Positions 53,906 through 63,433 of a DNA stretch of 64,000 nucleotides are shown in pieces. Source of the DNA: Aquimarina sp. MAR_2010_214 (GTDB lineage: Bacteria; Bacteroidota; Bacteroidia; Flavobacteriales; Flavobacteriaceae); NCBI RefSeq assembly GCF_002846555.1, contig NZ_PJMS01000001.1:4919501-4983500 (forward strand). Direction: 5' to 3'. Each line of letters starts with the position of its first letter. Position 1 is the first letter of the stretch. Position numbers and translations under genes: made by a program. A model generated the notes under the pieces. That model saw only the letters and a list, made by a program, of their open reading frames with translations, did no database searches and was not told where the DNA came from.

Positions 53906-56080
53906 ATGATTAACTCACAACTCTTTACAACGTTTAAGACCGTAGCTTTATCAGCTATTGTGCTCTTAGCCAGCTGTAATCAAAAGAAAGAAACTGTGGA
54001 AAAAACAACAGAATCCGATTCTAAAGAGATAGCAAATGTCTTACTAGAAGAATGGACTGGTCCATATGAGGGTACACCAGCGTTCAATAAAATGACTGTA
54101 GCGGATATTAAACCAGCTTTAGAAAAAGGAATGGCGCTCAAGCTTAAAGAAATTGATGAAATAGCTAATAACTCTGAATCTCCTACTTTTGAAAACACTA
54201 TTGTCGCAATGGAAAGAGCTGGAGCAGAACTCAATAGAGTTTTTACCTACTACGGTATCCTAAGAAGTAATATGTCTTCACCAGAATTTAGGGATGTCCA
54301 AAAAGAAATGGCTCCTAAATTATCAGATTTTAGGTCAAAAATATCACAAAACGAAAAGTTATTTAAGCGTATCAAAACTGTCTATGATAATGCTCAAAAA
54401 ACACCTTTAGAAGAAGACCAACAACGTGTAGTGCAACTTACCTACGAGTCTTTCGCTATGAATGGCGCAGAGCTAGATGAAGAAAAAAAGAAACGTTATG
54501 CAGCGATCAACAAAGAATTATCAGAACTATACACCAACTTTTCTAATAATATTTTAGAAGATGAAGAAGGGTATGTTACCTATATTACCAAAGATCAATT
54601 AAGTGGTTTATCAGACCCCTTGATCAAAGCATATGCAAAAGCTGCAACAGATAGAGATCAGGATGGTAAATACGCAGTAACCAATACAAGGTCTTCTATG
54701 GATCCTTTCCTTACCTATTCTGATGAGCGTTCTATACGTGAAAAAGTATGGAGAAACTACTATTCTAGAGGAGATAATGGCGATGCTAAGGATAACAATG
54801 AAAATATCGCCAAAATCCTGAAGTTAAGAAAAGAACGTGTTGGTCTATTAGGACATGATAATTATGCAGACTGGAGGCTACAAAATCGTATGGCTAAGAA
54901 TCCTGACAATGCTATGAAACTTATGAATGCTGTTTGGCCAGCTGCTATAGCTAGAGTAAAAGAAGAGGTATCCGATATGCAAACCGTAGCAGATGCAAAC
55001 GGAGATAAGATTACGGTAGAGCCTTGGGATTATCGCTACTATGCAGAAAAAGTAAGAAAAAAGAAATACGATCTGGATTCTGATGAAGTAAAACAATACT
55101 TACAATTAGATAAATTAAGAGAAGCTATGTTCTTTGTAGCAGGAGAATTATTTAATTTTAAATTCACTCCTATTGAAGAAGGTAAAGTTCCTGTTTTTCA
55201 TGAAGATGTTAAAGTATGGGAAGTAACTGATAAAACTTCTGGAGAGCATATTGGCTTATGGTACCTTGATCCATTTGCCAGACCTGGTAAGCGATCTGGA
55301 GCATGGGCAAACACCTATAGAAGCCACACCACTTTTGATGGTAAAAAGAATGTATTAGCTTCTAATAACTCTAATTTTGTAAAACCAGCTCCGGGAGAAG
55401 CTGTTTTGGTATCTTGGGATGATGCTACAACTTTTTTCCATGAATTTGGTCATGCTTTACATTTCTTTGCTTCCGAAGTAAGGTACCCAACTCTTAATGG
55501 TGGGGTACGTGATTACACAGAGTTTCAATCTCAATTATTAGAACGTTGGTTATCTACCGATAAAGTGATTGATAACTATCTAGTACATTACAAGACTGGA
55601 GCACCTATCCCAAAAACACTGGTTGACAAAATTAAAAAAGCTGCTACCTTTAATCAAGGGTTTGCTACAACAGAATACCTGGCCTCTGCCCTAATGGATA
55701 TGAAATTTCATTTAGCAGATCCAACCAATATTGATGTGGATAAATTTGAAAAGGAAACGCTTACAGAATTACATATGCCAAAAGAGCTAGTGATGCGTCA
55801 TCGAACACCACATTTTGGGCATGTATTTTCTGGAGAAGGATATGCTACCGCATATTATGGATATATGTGGGCAGATGTACTTACCGCTGATGCAGCAGAA
55901 GCGTTTGCTGAAGCTCCAGGAGGGTTTTATGATAAAAAAGTTGCTGCTAAACTGGTAAAATACCTTTTTGCACCACGCAACGCTATGGATCCGGCAGAAG
56001 CGTATCGTAAATTTAGAGGACGTGATGCTAAGATCGAAGCCTTAATGAAAGACAGAGGATTCCCGGTTCCTAAATCTTAA
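53906..56080 (+). CDS. M3-family metallopeptidase (Dcp-like), lipoprotein
   Basis: 724 residues. Lipobox IVLLASC puts the lipidated Cys at about residue 24. The Dcp/oligopeptidase A fold has the active site TTFFHEFGHALHFFAS, HEFGH at about residue 511, with the third ligand Glu in YTEFQSQLLERWL. C-terminal GHVFSGEGYATAYYGYMWADVL and NAMDPAEAYRKFRGRD are typical of Dcp. Cleaves C-terminal dipeptides from peptides; in Bacteroidetes such enzymes are envelope-anchored. Pairs with the M14 gene. Confidence 0.95.
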   Translation: MINSQLFTTFKTVALSAIVLLASCNQKKETVEKTTESDSKEIANVLLEEWTGPYEGTPAFNKMTVADIKPALEKGMALKLKEIDEIANNSESPTFENTIVAMERAGAELNRVFTYYGILRSNMSSPEFRDVQKEMAPKLSDFRSKISQNEKLFKRIKTVYDNAQKTPLEEDQQRVVQLTYESFAMNGAELDEEKKKRYAAINKELSELYTNFSNNILEDEEGYVTYITKDQLSGLSDPLIKAYAKAATDRDQDGKYAVTNTRSSMDPFLTYSDERSIREKVWRNYYSRGDNGDAKDNNENIAKILKLRKERVGLLGHDNYADWRLQNRMAKNPDNAMKLMNAVWPAAIARVKEEVSDMQTVADANGDKITVEPWDYRYYAEKVRKKKYDLDSDEVKQYLQLDKLREAMFFVAGELFNFKFTPIEEGKVPVFHEDVKVWEVTDKTSGEHIGLWYLDPFARPGKRSGAWANTYRSHTTFDGKKNVLASNNSNFVKPAPGEAVLVSWDDATTFFHEFGHALHFFASEVRYPTLNGGVRDYTEFQSQLLERWLSTDKVIDNYLVHYKTGAPIPKTLVDKIKKAATFNQGFATTEYLASALMDMKFHLADPTNIDVDKFEKETLTELHMPKELVMRHRTPHFGHVFSGEGYATAYYGYMWADVLTADAAEAFAEAPGGFYDKKVAAKLVKYLFAPRNAMDPAEAYRKFRGRDAKIEALMKDRGFPVPKS

Positions 56081-56102
56081 TCGAAAATAACATGTAGTTA
56101 AA

Positions 56103-56145
56103 ATACACATATGCCATTATAATCGATGGTATATGTGTATTTTTA
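56103..56145 (+). terminator. Terminator after M14-M3 operon
   Basis: 15-bp arms ATACACATATGCCAT and ATGGTATATGTGTAT with one mismatch and an 8-nt loop, followed by TTTTTATAT, 22 nt after the stop at 56080. Confidence 0.85.
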
Positions 56146-56222
56146 TATAAGAGTTGTTCTACAAAACCATACAAGATATAGAATAAATGTAGTTTGGATA
56201 AAAGAATAAATAAGAAGTTTTT

Positions 56223-57029
56223 ATGAAATACATATATAGATCAGTAACTGTACTTTGTGTTCTTGTACTTTTTTTTAGTGGAAAAAAATATCAAAAAAAA
56301 TCTTCTATGGATATAGCCAGAGGACTTAAGTCTGCCATTGTCGAGTATACCAATTTAGAGCAAAAGCTTATCATAAAAGTTGCTAAAAAACTAGAAAATA
56401 ATGGATTTCCGGTTGATGATTTAACAAGGGTTCATCTCAAAAAACGAATTCTTAACGATAAAGATTATTATGCTGAGAATGAAATTACATTTTTTGTGAA
56501 CCCAGCAGTTTATAAAGAAGGTGAATTTAATTGGGGAATAGAAACAATCACCATAGATTGGGAAGACACTTCTGTCATGAGAACACCAGATGGAGGTATT
56601 GAATTTATGGTAGGTAATAAAACAAAACCTGAAGACCTCGTTATGAATCTTTACGGGATGAACGATTCTTATTCATACCATCCTCTTTTGAAAGATCATG
56701 ATAATATTACAAAAGAGATAAATAACACCCTACTGATCAATGATTTAGAAGAAATTAAGTATTTCACTTCTCAAGGGATAACAGGATTAATTAGAAATTA
56801 CCTAATTGTATTAGCGGCATATAATGAAAACGAAAATCTATATGAAATGGTAATAAAAAGGATAGATCGTGACCTCGTTGATACCAAATATTTTAATAAA
56901 CTCTTTAAACAATACCGTTTAAAAATAGATACAAACACATCTAGAATAGAAGTATTAAATAGTTTTGATCCAACTTTTTTTCCTTCTCCTGCTGCAAATC
57001 CAGTACCACCAGTTAAAAATAAATTTTAA
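56223..57029 (+). CDS. Hypothetical protein, inserted next to an rsgA remnant
   Basis: 268 residues. Weak signal peptide or anchor (YIYRSVTVLCVLVLFFSG), then a charged helix-rich domain (residues 25-80) and mixed alpha/beta text (WGIETITIDWEDTSVMRTPDGGIEFMVGN). The end is low-complexity (FFPSPAANPVPPVKNKF). I do not recognise the family. Its 3' end merges directly with the reading-frame remnant of rsgA (57030-57366), which suggests that DNA carrying this gene replaced the 5' part of an rsgA copy. Confidence 0.65.
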   Translation: MKYIYRSVTVLCVLVLFFSGKKYQKKSSMDIARGLKSAIVEYTNLEQKLIIKVAKKLENNGFPVDDLTRVHLKKRILNDKDYYAENEITFFVNPAVYKEGEFNWGIETITIDWEDTSVMRTPDGGIEFMVGNKTKPEDLVMNLYGMNDSYSYHPLLKDHDNITKEINNTLLINDLEEIKYFTSQGITGLIRNYLIVLAAYNENENLYEMVIKRIDRDLVDTKYFNKLFKQYRLKIDTNTSRIEVLNSFDPTFFPSPAANPVPPVKNKF

Positions 57030-57366
57030 AGAGGATAATGGAGGTATTTTGATCGATAACCCAGGAATGCGAGAAGTTGGAATTGCTGACACAGCAAGTG
57101 GGTTAGAAATTACATTCGAAACCATTATTAAATATGCTGAAAATTGTAAATTTAAAGATTGCGCTCATGGGCATGAGAAAGGTTGTGCTATACTGGAAGC
57201 TGTTAAAAATGGAGAAATTGATAAAGACTCATATTCCAATTTTAGAAAAATGGAAAAAGAAAAAATGCATTTTGAGTCAGATGCCAAAGAGAGAAAAAAG
57301 AAAGATAAAGACTTAGGGAAAATGATTAGAAATGTTCAAAAACAGAGAAGAAATGATGAATATTAA
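57030..57366 (+). pseudogene. C-terminal remnant of ribosome-assembly GTPase RsgA
   Basis: About 110 codons reading GGILIDNPGMREVGIADTASGLEITFETIIKYAENCKFKDCAHGHEKGCAIL..., the end of a circularly permuted RsgA GTPase. It holds the G3 switch (D-N-P-G), the zinc knuckle C-x4-C-x-H-x5-C and the basic tail KKDKDLGKMIRNVQKQRR. The OB fold, G4 and the P-loop are missing and there is no proper start, so it cannot bind GTP. An intact rsgA is presumably elsewhere in the genome. Confidence 0.88.
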
Positions 57367-57383
57367 TAAAATATAATCAATAA

Positions 57384-58094
57384 ATGAATAACAGTATAAA
57401 TCTGGAACCAGAAAAAATTATTAAAACCATCGATCTACTCGAAAAACGAGTTTCAGATCGATTTCCTGATTCGGGACTCAGAAAGGTTTGCTTTCAATTC
57501 TTGCATACTGCTCAAAAAAGCAAACAAAATATTGATTGGATCTCCTCTCCAAATATTTTACTTCGTGTATTTTCTCATATGATCATACTAATTGGTTTAG
57601 GAGGGTTGATCTATAGTATCACTTATATTGATTTACAAATTGAAAATACTACTCTTGCTAATGTCGTTACCATTTCTGAAGCGATTTTTAATGATATTAT
57701 ACTACTAGGTGCTGCAATTTTTTTTCTTGTTTCACTAGAATCCAGGCTAAAAATGAAACGGGCTCTGAAATCTCTTAATGAACTCAGAGTAATTGCTCAT
57801 GTTATTGATATGCATCAATTAACAAAAGATCCAAATGTCACAGATATACCAGAATCTGCTACAGAAAATTCTCCCAAACGAACCTTTACTAATTTTCAAC
57901 TTCAACGATATCTTGACTATTGCTCTGAAGCCACAGCATTAGTTAGTAAAGTAGCAGCCCTATATTCTCAAAGTCTACCTGACGAAAAAGTAGTAAGAGC
58001 CGTAAATGAAATCGAAATATTAACTACAGGGTTAAGTAGGAAAATATGGCAAAAACTCATCATATTAAACGAACTAAAAACCAATAAACAATAA
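57384..58094 (+). CDS. Membrane hypothetical protein
   Basis: 236 residues with two TM helices (about 63-82 and 98-120) enclosed by soluble helices: N-terminal 60 residues (IDLLEKRVSDRFPDSGLRKVCFQFL) and a C-terminal 110-residue helical domain. No recognised family. It lies 17 nt after the rsgA remnant and in the same direction as the next two unknown genes, so the block 57384-59365 may be one transcript. Membrane-associated, function unknown. Confidence 0.7.
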   Translation: MNNSINLEPEKIIKTIDLLEKRVSDRFPDSGLRKVCFQFLHTAQKSKQNIDWISSPNILLRVFSHMIILIGLGGLIYSITYIDLQIENTTLANVVTISEAIFNDIILLGAAIFFLVSLESRLKMKRALKSLNELRVIAHVIDMHQLTKDPNVTDIPESATENSPKRTFTNFQLQRYLDYCSEATALVSKVAALYSQSLPDEKVVRAVNEIEILTTGLSRKIWQKLIILNELKTNKQ

Positions 58095-58147
58095 TTAGTT
58101 GACACAAAAAGCATCCTAAAACCTCGTCAAGTAATAAAAATAAAAAC

Positions 58148-58624
58148 ATGAATCAAGATACTATAATCAAACAAATAACAACAGATCTTCTAGAAAGCTT
58201 TACCTTCTTTGCAGATTCTAATTATACCGGTTATGACCCTTTACATCCGGTTTCTAAGATTGTATTTGCTGCACAGGGAGAGATCACTACGCCTCCTGAT
58301 TTAGGTTTTATGGGGTATGGAGGTGGATCAGAAGGAGAGGCCTTTAGTGATTGCGGGGTATTAGATCTAGAAGCTTTTTTTCCGTTAAATGAAGAAGGAG
58401 AATACTACCGTGAAGATGATGACGAGTATAAAGAAAAATGTTTTCATAATACTTGCCAGGCAGTTTTACAGGCACTTACTGCTATTGCCAAAAGTGACGA
58501 ATTTCAAAAAATACCTAAAGAAGGTCCCGTGGTATTTGTTTTAAACCTTATCGATCAATTTAGTAACGTATTATGTAGAATTCATCCTGATGGAGAGGTT
58601 GAATTACCGCCAAAAAAGGAGTAG
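58148..58624 (+). CDS. Hypothetical protein, acidic
   Basis: 158 residues, very acidic (stretch EEGEYYREDDDEYKEK), soluble, no signal peptide. The DLGFMGYGGGSEGEAFSDCGVLDLEAFF segment is notable but matches no family I know. It starts 53 nt after the membrane gene and is followed 6 nt later by a lipoprotein gene, suggesting a common transcript. Confidence 0.65.
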   Translation: MNQDTIIKQITTDLLESFTFFADSNYTGYDPLHPVSKIVFAAQGEITTPPDLGFMGYGGGSEGEAFSDCGVLDLEAFFPLNEEGEYYREDDDEYKEKCFHNTCQAVLQALTAIAKSDEFQKIPKEGPVVFVLNLIDQFSNVLCRIHPDGEVELPPKKE

Positions 58625-58630
58625 CATACA

Positions 58631-59365
58631 ATGAAAAAAATCAAATTTCTAATCATAATGATTATACTCTTCTCTTGCAATAGTGAAAAAAAGCAAGTTC
58701 TTGAAAAAAAAGATGCTAAAGAAGAGCGTCCTATAAAAAACAAATCATCTCTGAATACAAATGAAGAGGAAAGTATAAAAGGCTTTACAAATTTTATTGC
58801 TAACGGTTTTGAAATTGCTGTAGTTCAAAATAAGAAAAAGATAGTATTTGGAGATTTAAATCAGGATGGTTTTCAGGATTTTGTGGCTATACTAGTAAGT
58901 TCGAATACCAATATAGATGACGATGATCCTGAAGAGGTTAGAATTGCTATATATGAAGGATCAGAAGATGATAGATATATACAAAAAGCTCTAAGCGGAA
59001 ACTTAACTTCTGCATCTATTTATAATGAAAACCCAACACTTAAAATAACATCCACGATACTAAGTGTTAGTCATCAATCTATGCGACACGATTACGAAGT
59101 AAAATTTAGATTCGAAAAAAAACACAATGACTATATGCTTATTGGCTCAGAGTATAACAACTATGGAAACGCTGTACATGATGGAGCTGGAAACACCAGT
59201 ATTAATTTTTTAACAAAAACAAAAATCAAGAAAATATCAAAATACGATCATGAAAAAGAAAAATTAATAGAACTGAAACCTGTGGTAACAAAAATCGAAG
59301 AAGATCTAGTATCAATTACTCAAATTAACGACCTCAACATATATAAAATTATAGGAAGTGAATAA
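58631..59365 (+). CDS. Lipoprotein with VCBS/FG-GAP-like stretch
   Basis: 244 residues. Lipoprotein signal MKKIKFLIIMIILFSC|NSEKK with Cys16. The mature part holds FGDLNQDGFQDFVAILVSSNTNIDDDDPEEVRIAIYEG, a D-x-N-x-D-G-x-x-D calcium-binding-like motif as in FG-GAP/VCBS repeats (about 77-85). The rest is beta-rich. Outer- or inner-membrane-anchored, function unknown; third gene of the unknown block. Confidence 0.75.
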   Translation: MKKIKFLIIMIILFSCNSEKKQVLEKKDAKEERPIKNKSSLNTNEEESIKGFTNFIANGFEIAVVQNKKKIVFGDLNQDGFQDFVAILVSSNTNIDDDDPEEVRIAIYEGSEDDRYIQKALSGNLTSASIYNENPTLKITSTILSVSHQSMRHDYEVKFRFEKKHNDYMLIGSEYNNYGNAVHDGAGNTSINFLTKTKIKKISKYDHEKEKLIELKPVVTKIEEDLVSITQINDLNIYKIIGSE

Positions 59366-59415
59366 AAGTTAATACCACATATAAAAATCTCATACTCATC
59401 AATACTTTATCAATC

Positions 59416-62283
59416 ATGAAAACAATTAAATTTTTAGTATTCATTCTAGTCATATCAGGAACCTTGTTTTCCTGTAAAAAGAATACGGCAACAGAAGAAT
59501 CATCTCAAGAAATCGTTGAGAATAAGGAGTTCAAAGTCGATTTCGAGAAATTTACACTCGATAATGGGTTACAGGTAATATTCCATATCGATCGATCAGA
59601 TCCTGTTGTTGCCGTTGCTTTAACAGCACACGTAGGTTCTGCACGTGAGAAAGAAGGAAGAACAGGTTTTGCTCACCTATTCGAACATTTACTCTTTCTT
59701 GAATCCGAGAATCTAGGAAAAGGCGGGTTAGATAAAATGAGTGCTCGTATTGGTGGATCCGGAGCAAATGGTTCTACAAGTCAGGATCGCACAAATTATT
59801 ATCAAACCGTCCCCAAAGATGCACTTGAGAAAATGATCTGGGCCGAAGCCGATAAATTAGGTTTTTTCATCAATACCGTTACTGATCCTGTTTTAGCCAA
59901 AGAAAAGCAAGTGGTCAAAAATGAAAAGCGCCAGAGTATAGATAATCGTCCTTACGGGCATGTTAATTATGTAATCGATAAAAACATGTATCCTGCAGAT
60001 CATCCATATAGCTGGCAAGTAATTGGATCATTAGAAGATTTACAAAATGCTACCTTACAAGATGTAAAAGACTTTTACAATCATTGGTATGTTCCTAATA
60101 ACGTTACACTTACGATAGCAGGAGATTTTAATCCGGATCAAGCCAAAACATGGGTGCATAAATATTTTGATGAAATTAAACGTGGAGAAGATATTCCTGC
60201 ATTAGAAAAACGTCCAGTGGTTTTGACCGAGACCAAAAAATTATACTATGAAGATAATTTTGCACGTCTTCCACAATTAACGATGACCTGGCCAACTGTA
60301 CCAGTATATCATTCCGATTCATATGCTTTAGAAGTGCTTTCTACATATTTATCTGAAGGAAAAAAAGCTCCTTTCAATAAAGTATTGGTAGAAGACAAAC
60401 AACTTACTCCTGAAATTACCATGTATAATTATGGATCAGAATTGACAGGTCAATACCATTTGACCATTCGTGGATTTGAAAAAACAAATCTAAGCACTAT
60501 CGAAAGCGCTGTTTCTGAAGCTTTTACAAAATTTGAGACCGAAGGTATCTCACAACAAGACCTTGATCGCATTAAAGCAAGTCAGGAAACCGCATTTTAC
60601 AATGGTTTATCTAGTGTATTGGGTAAAGGCTTTCAACTAGCACAATATGAAATTTTTGCAGGAGATCCCGGTTTTATTAACCAGGATGTAAAAAATATCC
60701 TTGCAGTAACTATTGATGATGTAAATAGAGTATATAATCAATATATCAAAGGGAAACATTATGTTGCTACAAGCTTTGTTCCTATTGGGCAGGCTGATTT
60801 GGCTTTAAAAGATTCTAAACTTGCAGAAGTAGCCGAGGAAAAAATTGTAGCAGGAGCAGAAGAAAATTTTGATGCCAGTATAGTGGCAGATTATGAGAAA
60901 ACCCCATCTAGTTTTGATCGATCTACAGAACCACCATATGGAGATACTCCTGAAGTTACAGTACCACAGGTATGGCAAGATCAGTTTTCGTCAGGGATCG
61001 AAGTATACGGAATACAAAATGATGAAGTTCCTCTGGTACAATTTAGAATAAACATAAGAGGAGGTTTATTATTAGAAAAGCCTGATAAAGTAGGTGTATC
61101 AAACTTATTGGCACAAATCATGACCAAAGGTACCCAAAACAAGACTACAGAAGAATTAGAAAATGCCATAGAAAGTCTGGGAGCGTTTATTAATATTAGG
61201 GCAAGAGACGAAAGTATCATTATAAGCGGAAGCACCTTATCTAGAAACTATACTAAAATTATGGCTTTAGTAGAAGAAATGATTCTTCAGCCTAGATGGG
61301 ATCTTAAAGAGTTTGAGTTAATAAAACAAAGTGTTATTAGCCAGGTTCAACAAGAAAAAGCAAGCCCTAGAAGCATTGCCAACAATGAATATGCTAAACT
61401 AAGTTATGGAAAAGATCATATTCTTTCTCATAACAATTTGGGTACAGAAACATCTGTATCTTCTATTACAATAGAAGACCTTAAGCAATATTATAGCACT
61501 AATATAGCTCCCAATGTTACCAAAATGCATGTGGTTGGTGACATCACAAAAGCTATGACAAAGACATCTCTAGCAGGCCTAAATACCAAATGGCAGCACA
61601 AAGAGGTTAAATTTCCTGCTTTAAATGCACCTAAAGCTCCACAGCAATCCAAAGTATACTTTTATGATGTACCCGATGCTAAACAATCTCAATTGCGATT
61701 TGGATATCCTGCATTGGCAGCAACAGATCCTGATTATTATCCAGTACAGATTATGAATTATCGCCTGGGTGGTGGTGGTTTTGCATCACAACTCACACAA
61801 CAATTACGAGAAGGTAAAGGATACACCTATGGTATATACTCTGGATTTTCTGGAAGTACTATCCCAGGAATGTTTACGATATCTAGTGGTGTAAGGTCTA
61901 ATGTAACCTATGAATCGGCTGATTTGGTTAAAGAAATCCTGAATAATTACGGAAAAAATTATACTCAAGATGATTTAGATATCACAAAAAGTTCTTTAAT
62001 AAAAAGTAATGCAAGAGCTTTTGAAACCTTTAATTCTAAATTGAATATGCTAACTAATATGAGTACGTTTCAATATCCAAAAGATTATGTTACACAACGA
62101 GAGGCAATTGTAAATAATATGACCATAGATGAGATTAAAAAACTAACAGGTACTTATCTTGACCCTAACAAAATGATTTATCTCGTAGTAGGTGATGCTA
62201 AAACACAACTTAAAAAACTAGAACAGTTAGGTTTTGGTACTCCTGTTTTGTTGAATGAAGAAAATACAGTAGTTAAAGATTAA
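59416..62283 (+). CDS. M16-family zinc metallopeptidase, lipoprotein
   Basis: 955 residues. Lipobox GTLFSC, Cys20. The N-terminal M16 half carries the inverted zinc motif H87-L-F-E-H91 (FAHLFEHLLFLE), and a third ligand Glu lies about 75 residues later in EKQVVKNEKRQ. The second half (from about 500; VPLVQFRINIRGGLLLEKPDKVGVSNLLAQIM) is the inactive partner domain with LGGGGFASQLTQQLREGKGYTYGIYS. Pitrilysin-like pair fused in one chain; degrades small peptides in the periplasm or on the surface. Terminator at 62308-62357. Confidence 0.95.
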   Translation: MKTIKFLVFILVISGTLFSCKKNTATEESSQEIVENKEFKVDFEKFTLDNGLQVIFHIDRSDPVVAVALTAHVGSAREKEGRTGFAHLFEHLLFLESENLGKGGLDKMSARIGGSGANGSTSQDRTNYYQTVPKDALEKMIWAEADKLGFFINTVTDPVLAKEKQVVKNEKRQSIDNRPYGHVNYVIDKNMYPADHPYSWQVIGSLEDLQNATLQDVKDFYNHWYVPNNVTLTIAGDFNPDQAKTWVHKYFDEIKRGEDIPALEKRPVVLTETKKLYYEDNFARLPQLTMTWPTVPVYHSDSYALEVLSTYLSEGKKAPFNKVLVEDKQLTPEITMYNYGSELTGQYHLTIRGFEKTNLSTIESAVSEAFTKFETEGISQQDLDRIKASQETAFYNGLSSVLGKGFQLAQYEIFAGDPGFINQDVKNILAVTIDDVNRVYNQYIKGKHYVATSFVPIGQADLALKDSKLAEVAEEKIVAGAEENFDASIVADYEKTPSSFDRSTEPPYGDTPEVTVPQVWQDQFSSGIEVYGIQNDEVPLVQFRINIRGGLLLEKPDKVGVSNLLAQIMTKGTQNKTTEELENAIESLGAFINIRARDESIIISGSTLSRNYTKIMALVEEMILQPRWDLKEFELIKQSVISQVQQEKASPRSIANNEYAKLSYGKDHILSHNNLGTETSVSSITIEDLKQYYSTNIAPNVTKMHVVGDITKAMTKTSLAGLNTKWQHKEVKFPALNAPKAPQQSKVYFYDVPDAKQSQLRFGYPALAATDPDYYPVQIMNYRLGGGGFASQLTQQLREGKGYTYGIYSGFSGSTIPGMFTISSGVRSNVTYESADLVKEILNNYGKNYTQDDLDITKSSLIKSNARAFETFNSKLNMLTNMSTFQYPKDYVTQREAIVNNMTIDEIKKLTGTYLDPNKMIYLVVGDAKTQLKKLEQLGFGTPVLLNEENTVVKD

Positions 62284-62307
62284 AGGTTCTGATTTATTTC
62301 TTAAAAT

Positions 62308-62357
62308 AACAACACAGACCTATTCTAAAAATAAGTTCAAAATAGGCCTGTGTTGTT
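62308..62357 (+). terminator. Terminator of M16 gene
   Basis: Arms AACAACACAGACCTATT and AATAGGCCTGTGTTGTT (one mismatch) close over a 16-nt loop, followed by T-rich DNA, 25 nt after the stop. Confidence 0.85.
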
Positions 62358-62363
62358 ATTGAT

Positions 62364-62489
62364 ATGAATAGTGAGAATCTATATTTACCAGCTACAATGC
62401 AATCCATAGCACTTTATCATAGAACAGCTAAGAAGGCATTGTTGGTAAAACAATTTTTTAATATAGATCCAAAAACCTTAGAAATATAA
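62364..62489 (+). CDS. Possible 41-residue small ORF
   Basis: MNSENLYLPATMQSIALYHRTAKKALLVKQFFNIDPKTLEI. It begins 7 nt after the M16 terminator hairpin, with no strong RBS, and fills part of the 350-bp gap to the methyltransferase gene. It may be a gene fragment or chance. No other feature is seen in this gap apart from the terminator. Confidence 0.25.
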   Translation: MNSENLYLPATMQSIALYHRTAKKALLVKQFFNIDPKTLEI

Positions 62490-62635
62490 TTAACTAAACT
62501 TTATCAGTACCCATCAGAGAAATGCCTCTAATTAACTAAATGATTTTGTACTTTTAATTTAAGAAAATAGAAGTTTCTAAAAAGACTTTAGCTCGAACGC
62601 TATTGCAGCATTATTTCTATAATTTTTATACCGAA

Positions 62636-63415
62636 ATGAAACGAATACACGCATTTGAATTTGAGGATTTACATTGGTTTCCTAAGAACTTACGAAACTA
62701 TATGACTGATTTTTTACAATTTGGATCAAATACATTTGATATCTATAAAAGTGTTATTCCTATTCTTGATAAAGGGGTCAAAAGCACAGGAAATAACAAA
62801 ATAATTGATATTGCTTCTGGCGGTGGTGGTGGTTTAATTAAACTTGCAGAACACCTAAAAAAGAATAATCCAACGTTAAAAATCACTCTTTCTGACTATT
62901 ACCCCAATATAGATGCCTTTAAGAGAACAAAATCAAAGATGCCGGATATGTTTGATTTTATTGACTATCCAGTGGATGCTATGAATGTTCCTTCAGAATT
63001 AAAAGGGTTTAGGACTCAATTTATATCTCTACATCATTTTAAGCCAGAAAATGCAAAAGCCATTTTTCAAAATGCTATAGATACCAATCAGCCCATTGGA
63101 GTTTTTGAACCGCAACAAAGAAATATCAAAAGCATGATTCCTATGCTCCTATCCCCTATTACGGTTATATTAATGACTCCTTTTATAAGACCTTTTAAGC
63201 TAGGTAGGATATTATTTACCTATCTCATTCCGATATTACCACTGTTCATACTTTGGGACGGAGTGGTTTCTGTATTGAGAACATACACGGTTCCCGAGTT
63301 GAAAGAAATGATTTCTGAGTTAAACAACAGTAATAATTTTGATTGGGAAATTGAAGTAAAAAAAGGAAAGCCCAGTGAAATTTTATATGTATTAGGTCTT
63401 CCAAAAGAAAATTAA
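62636..63415 (+). CDS. Class I SAM-dependent methyltransferase-like protein
   Basis: 259 residues from the ATG at 62636 (MKRIHAFEFEDLHWFPKNLRNYMTDFLQF); an in-frame TTG at 62603 adds 11 residues. Motif I is IIDIASGGGGGLIKLAEHLKK (about 66-86), then ITLSDYYPN (acidic ribose-binding residue). Two hydrophobic stretches late in the protein (MLLSPITVILMTPF, LFTYLIPILPLFILWDGVV) suggest membrane attachment, unusual for the family. Substrate unknown, possibly a lipid. The pirin-like gene follows by 18 nt. Confidence 0.78.
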   Translation: MKRIHAFEFEDLHWFPKNLRNYMTDFLQFGSNTFDIYKSVIPILDKGVKSTGNNKIIDIASGGGGGLIKLAEHLKKNNPTLKITLSDYYPNIDAFKRTKSKMPDMFDFIDYPVDAMNVPSELKGFRTQFISLHHFKPENAKAIFQNAIDTNQPIGVFEPQQRNIKSMIPMLLSPITVILMTPFIRPFKLGRILFTYLIPILPLFILWDGVVSVLRTYTVPELKEMISELNNSNNFDWEIEVKKGKPSEILYVLGLPKEN

Positions 63416-63433
63416 CTATTCATATCAATGACT

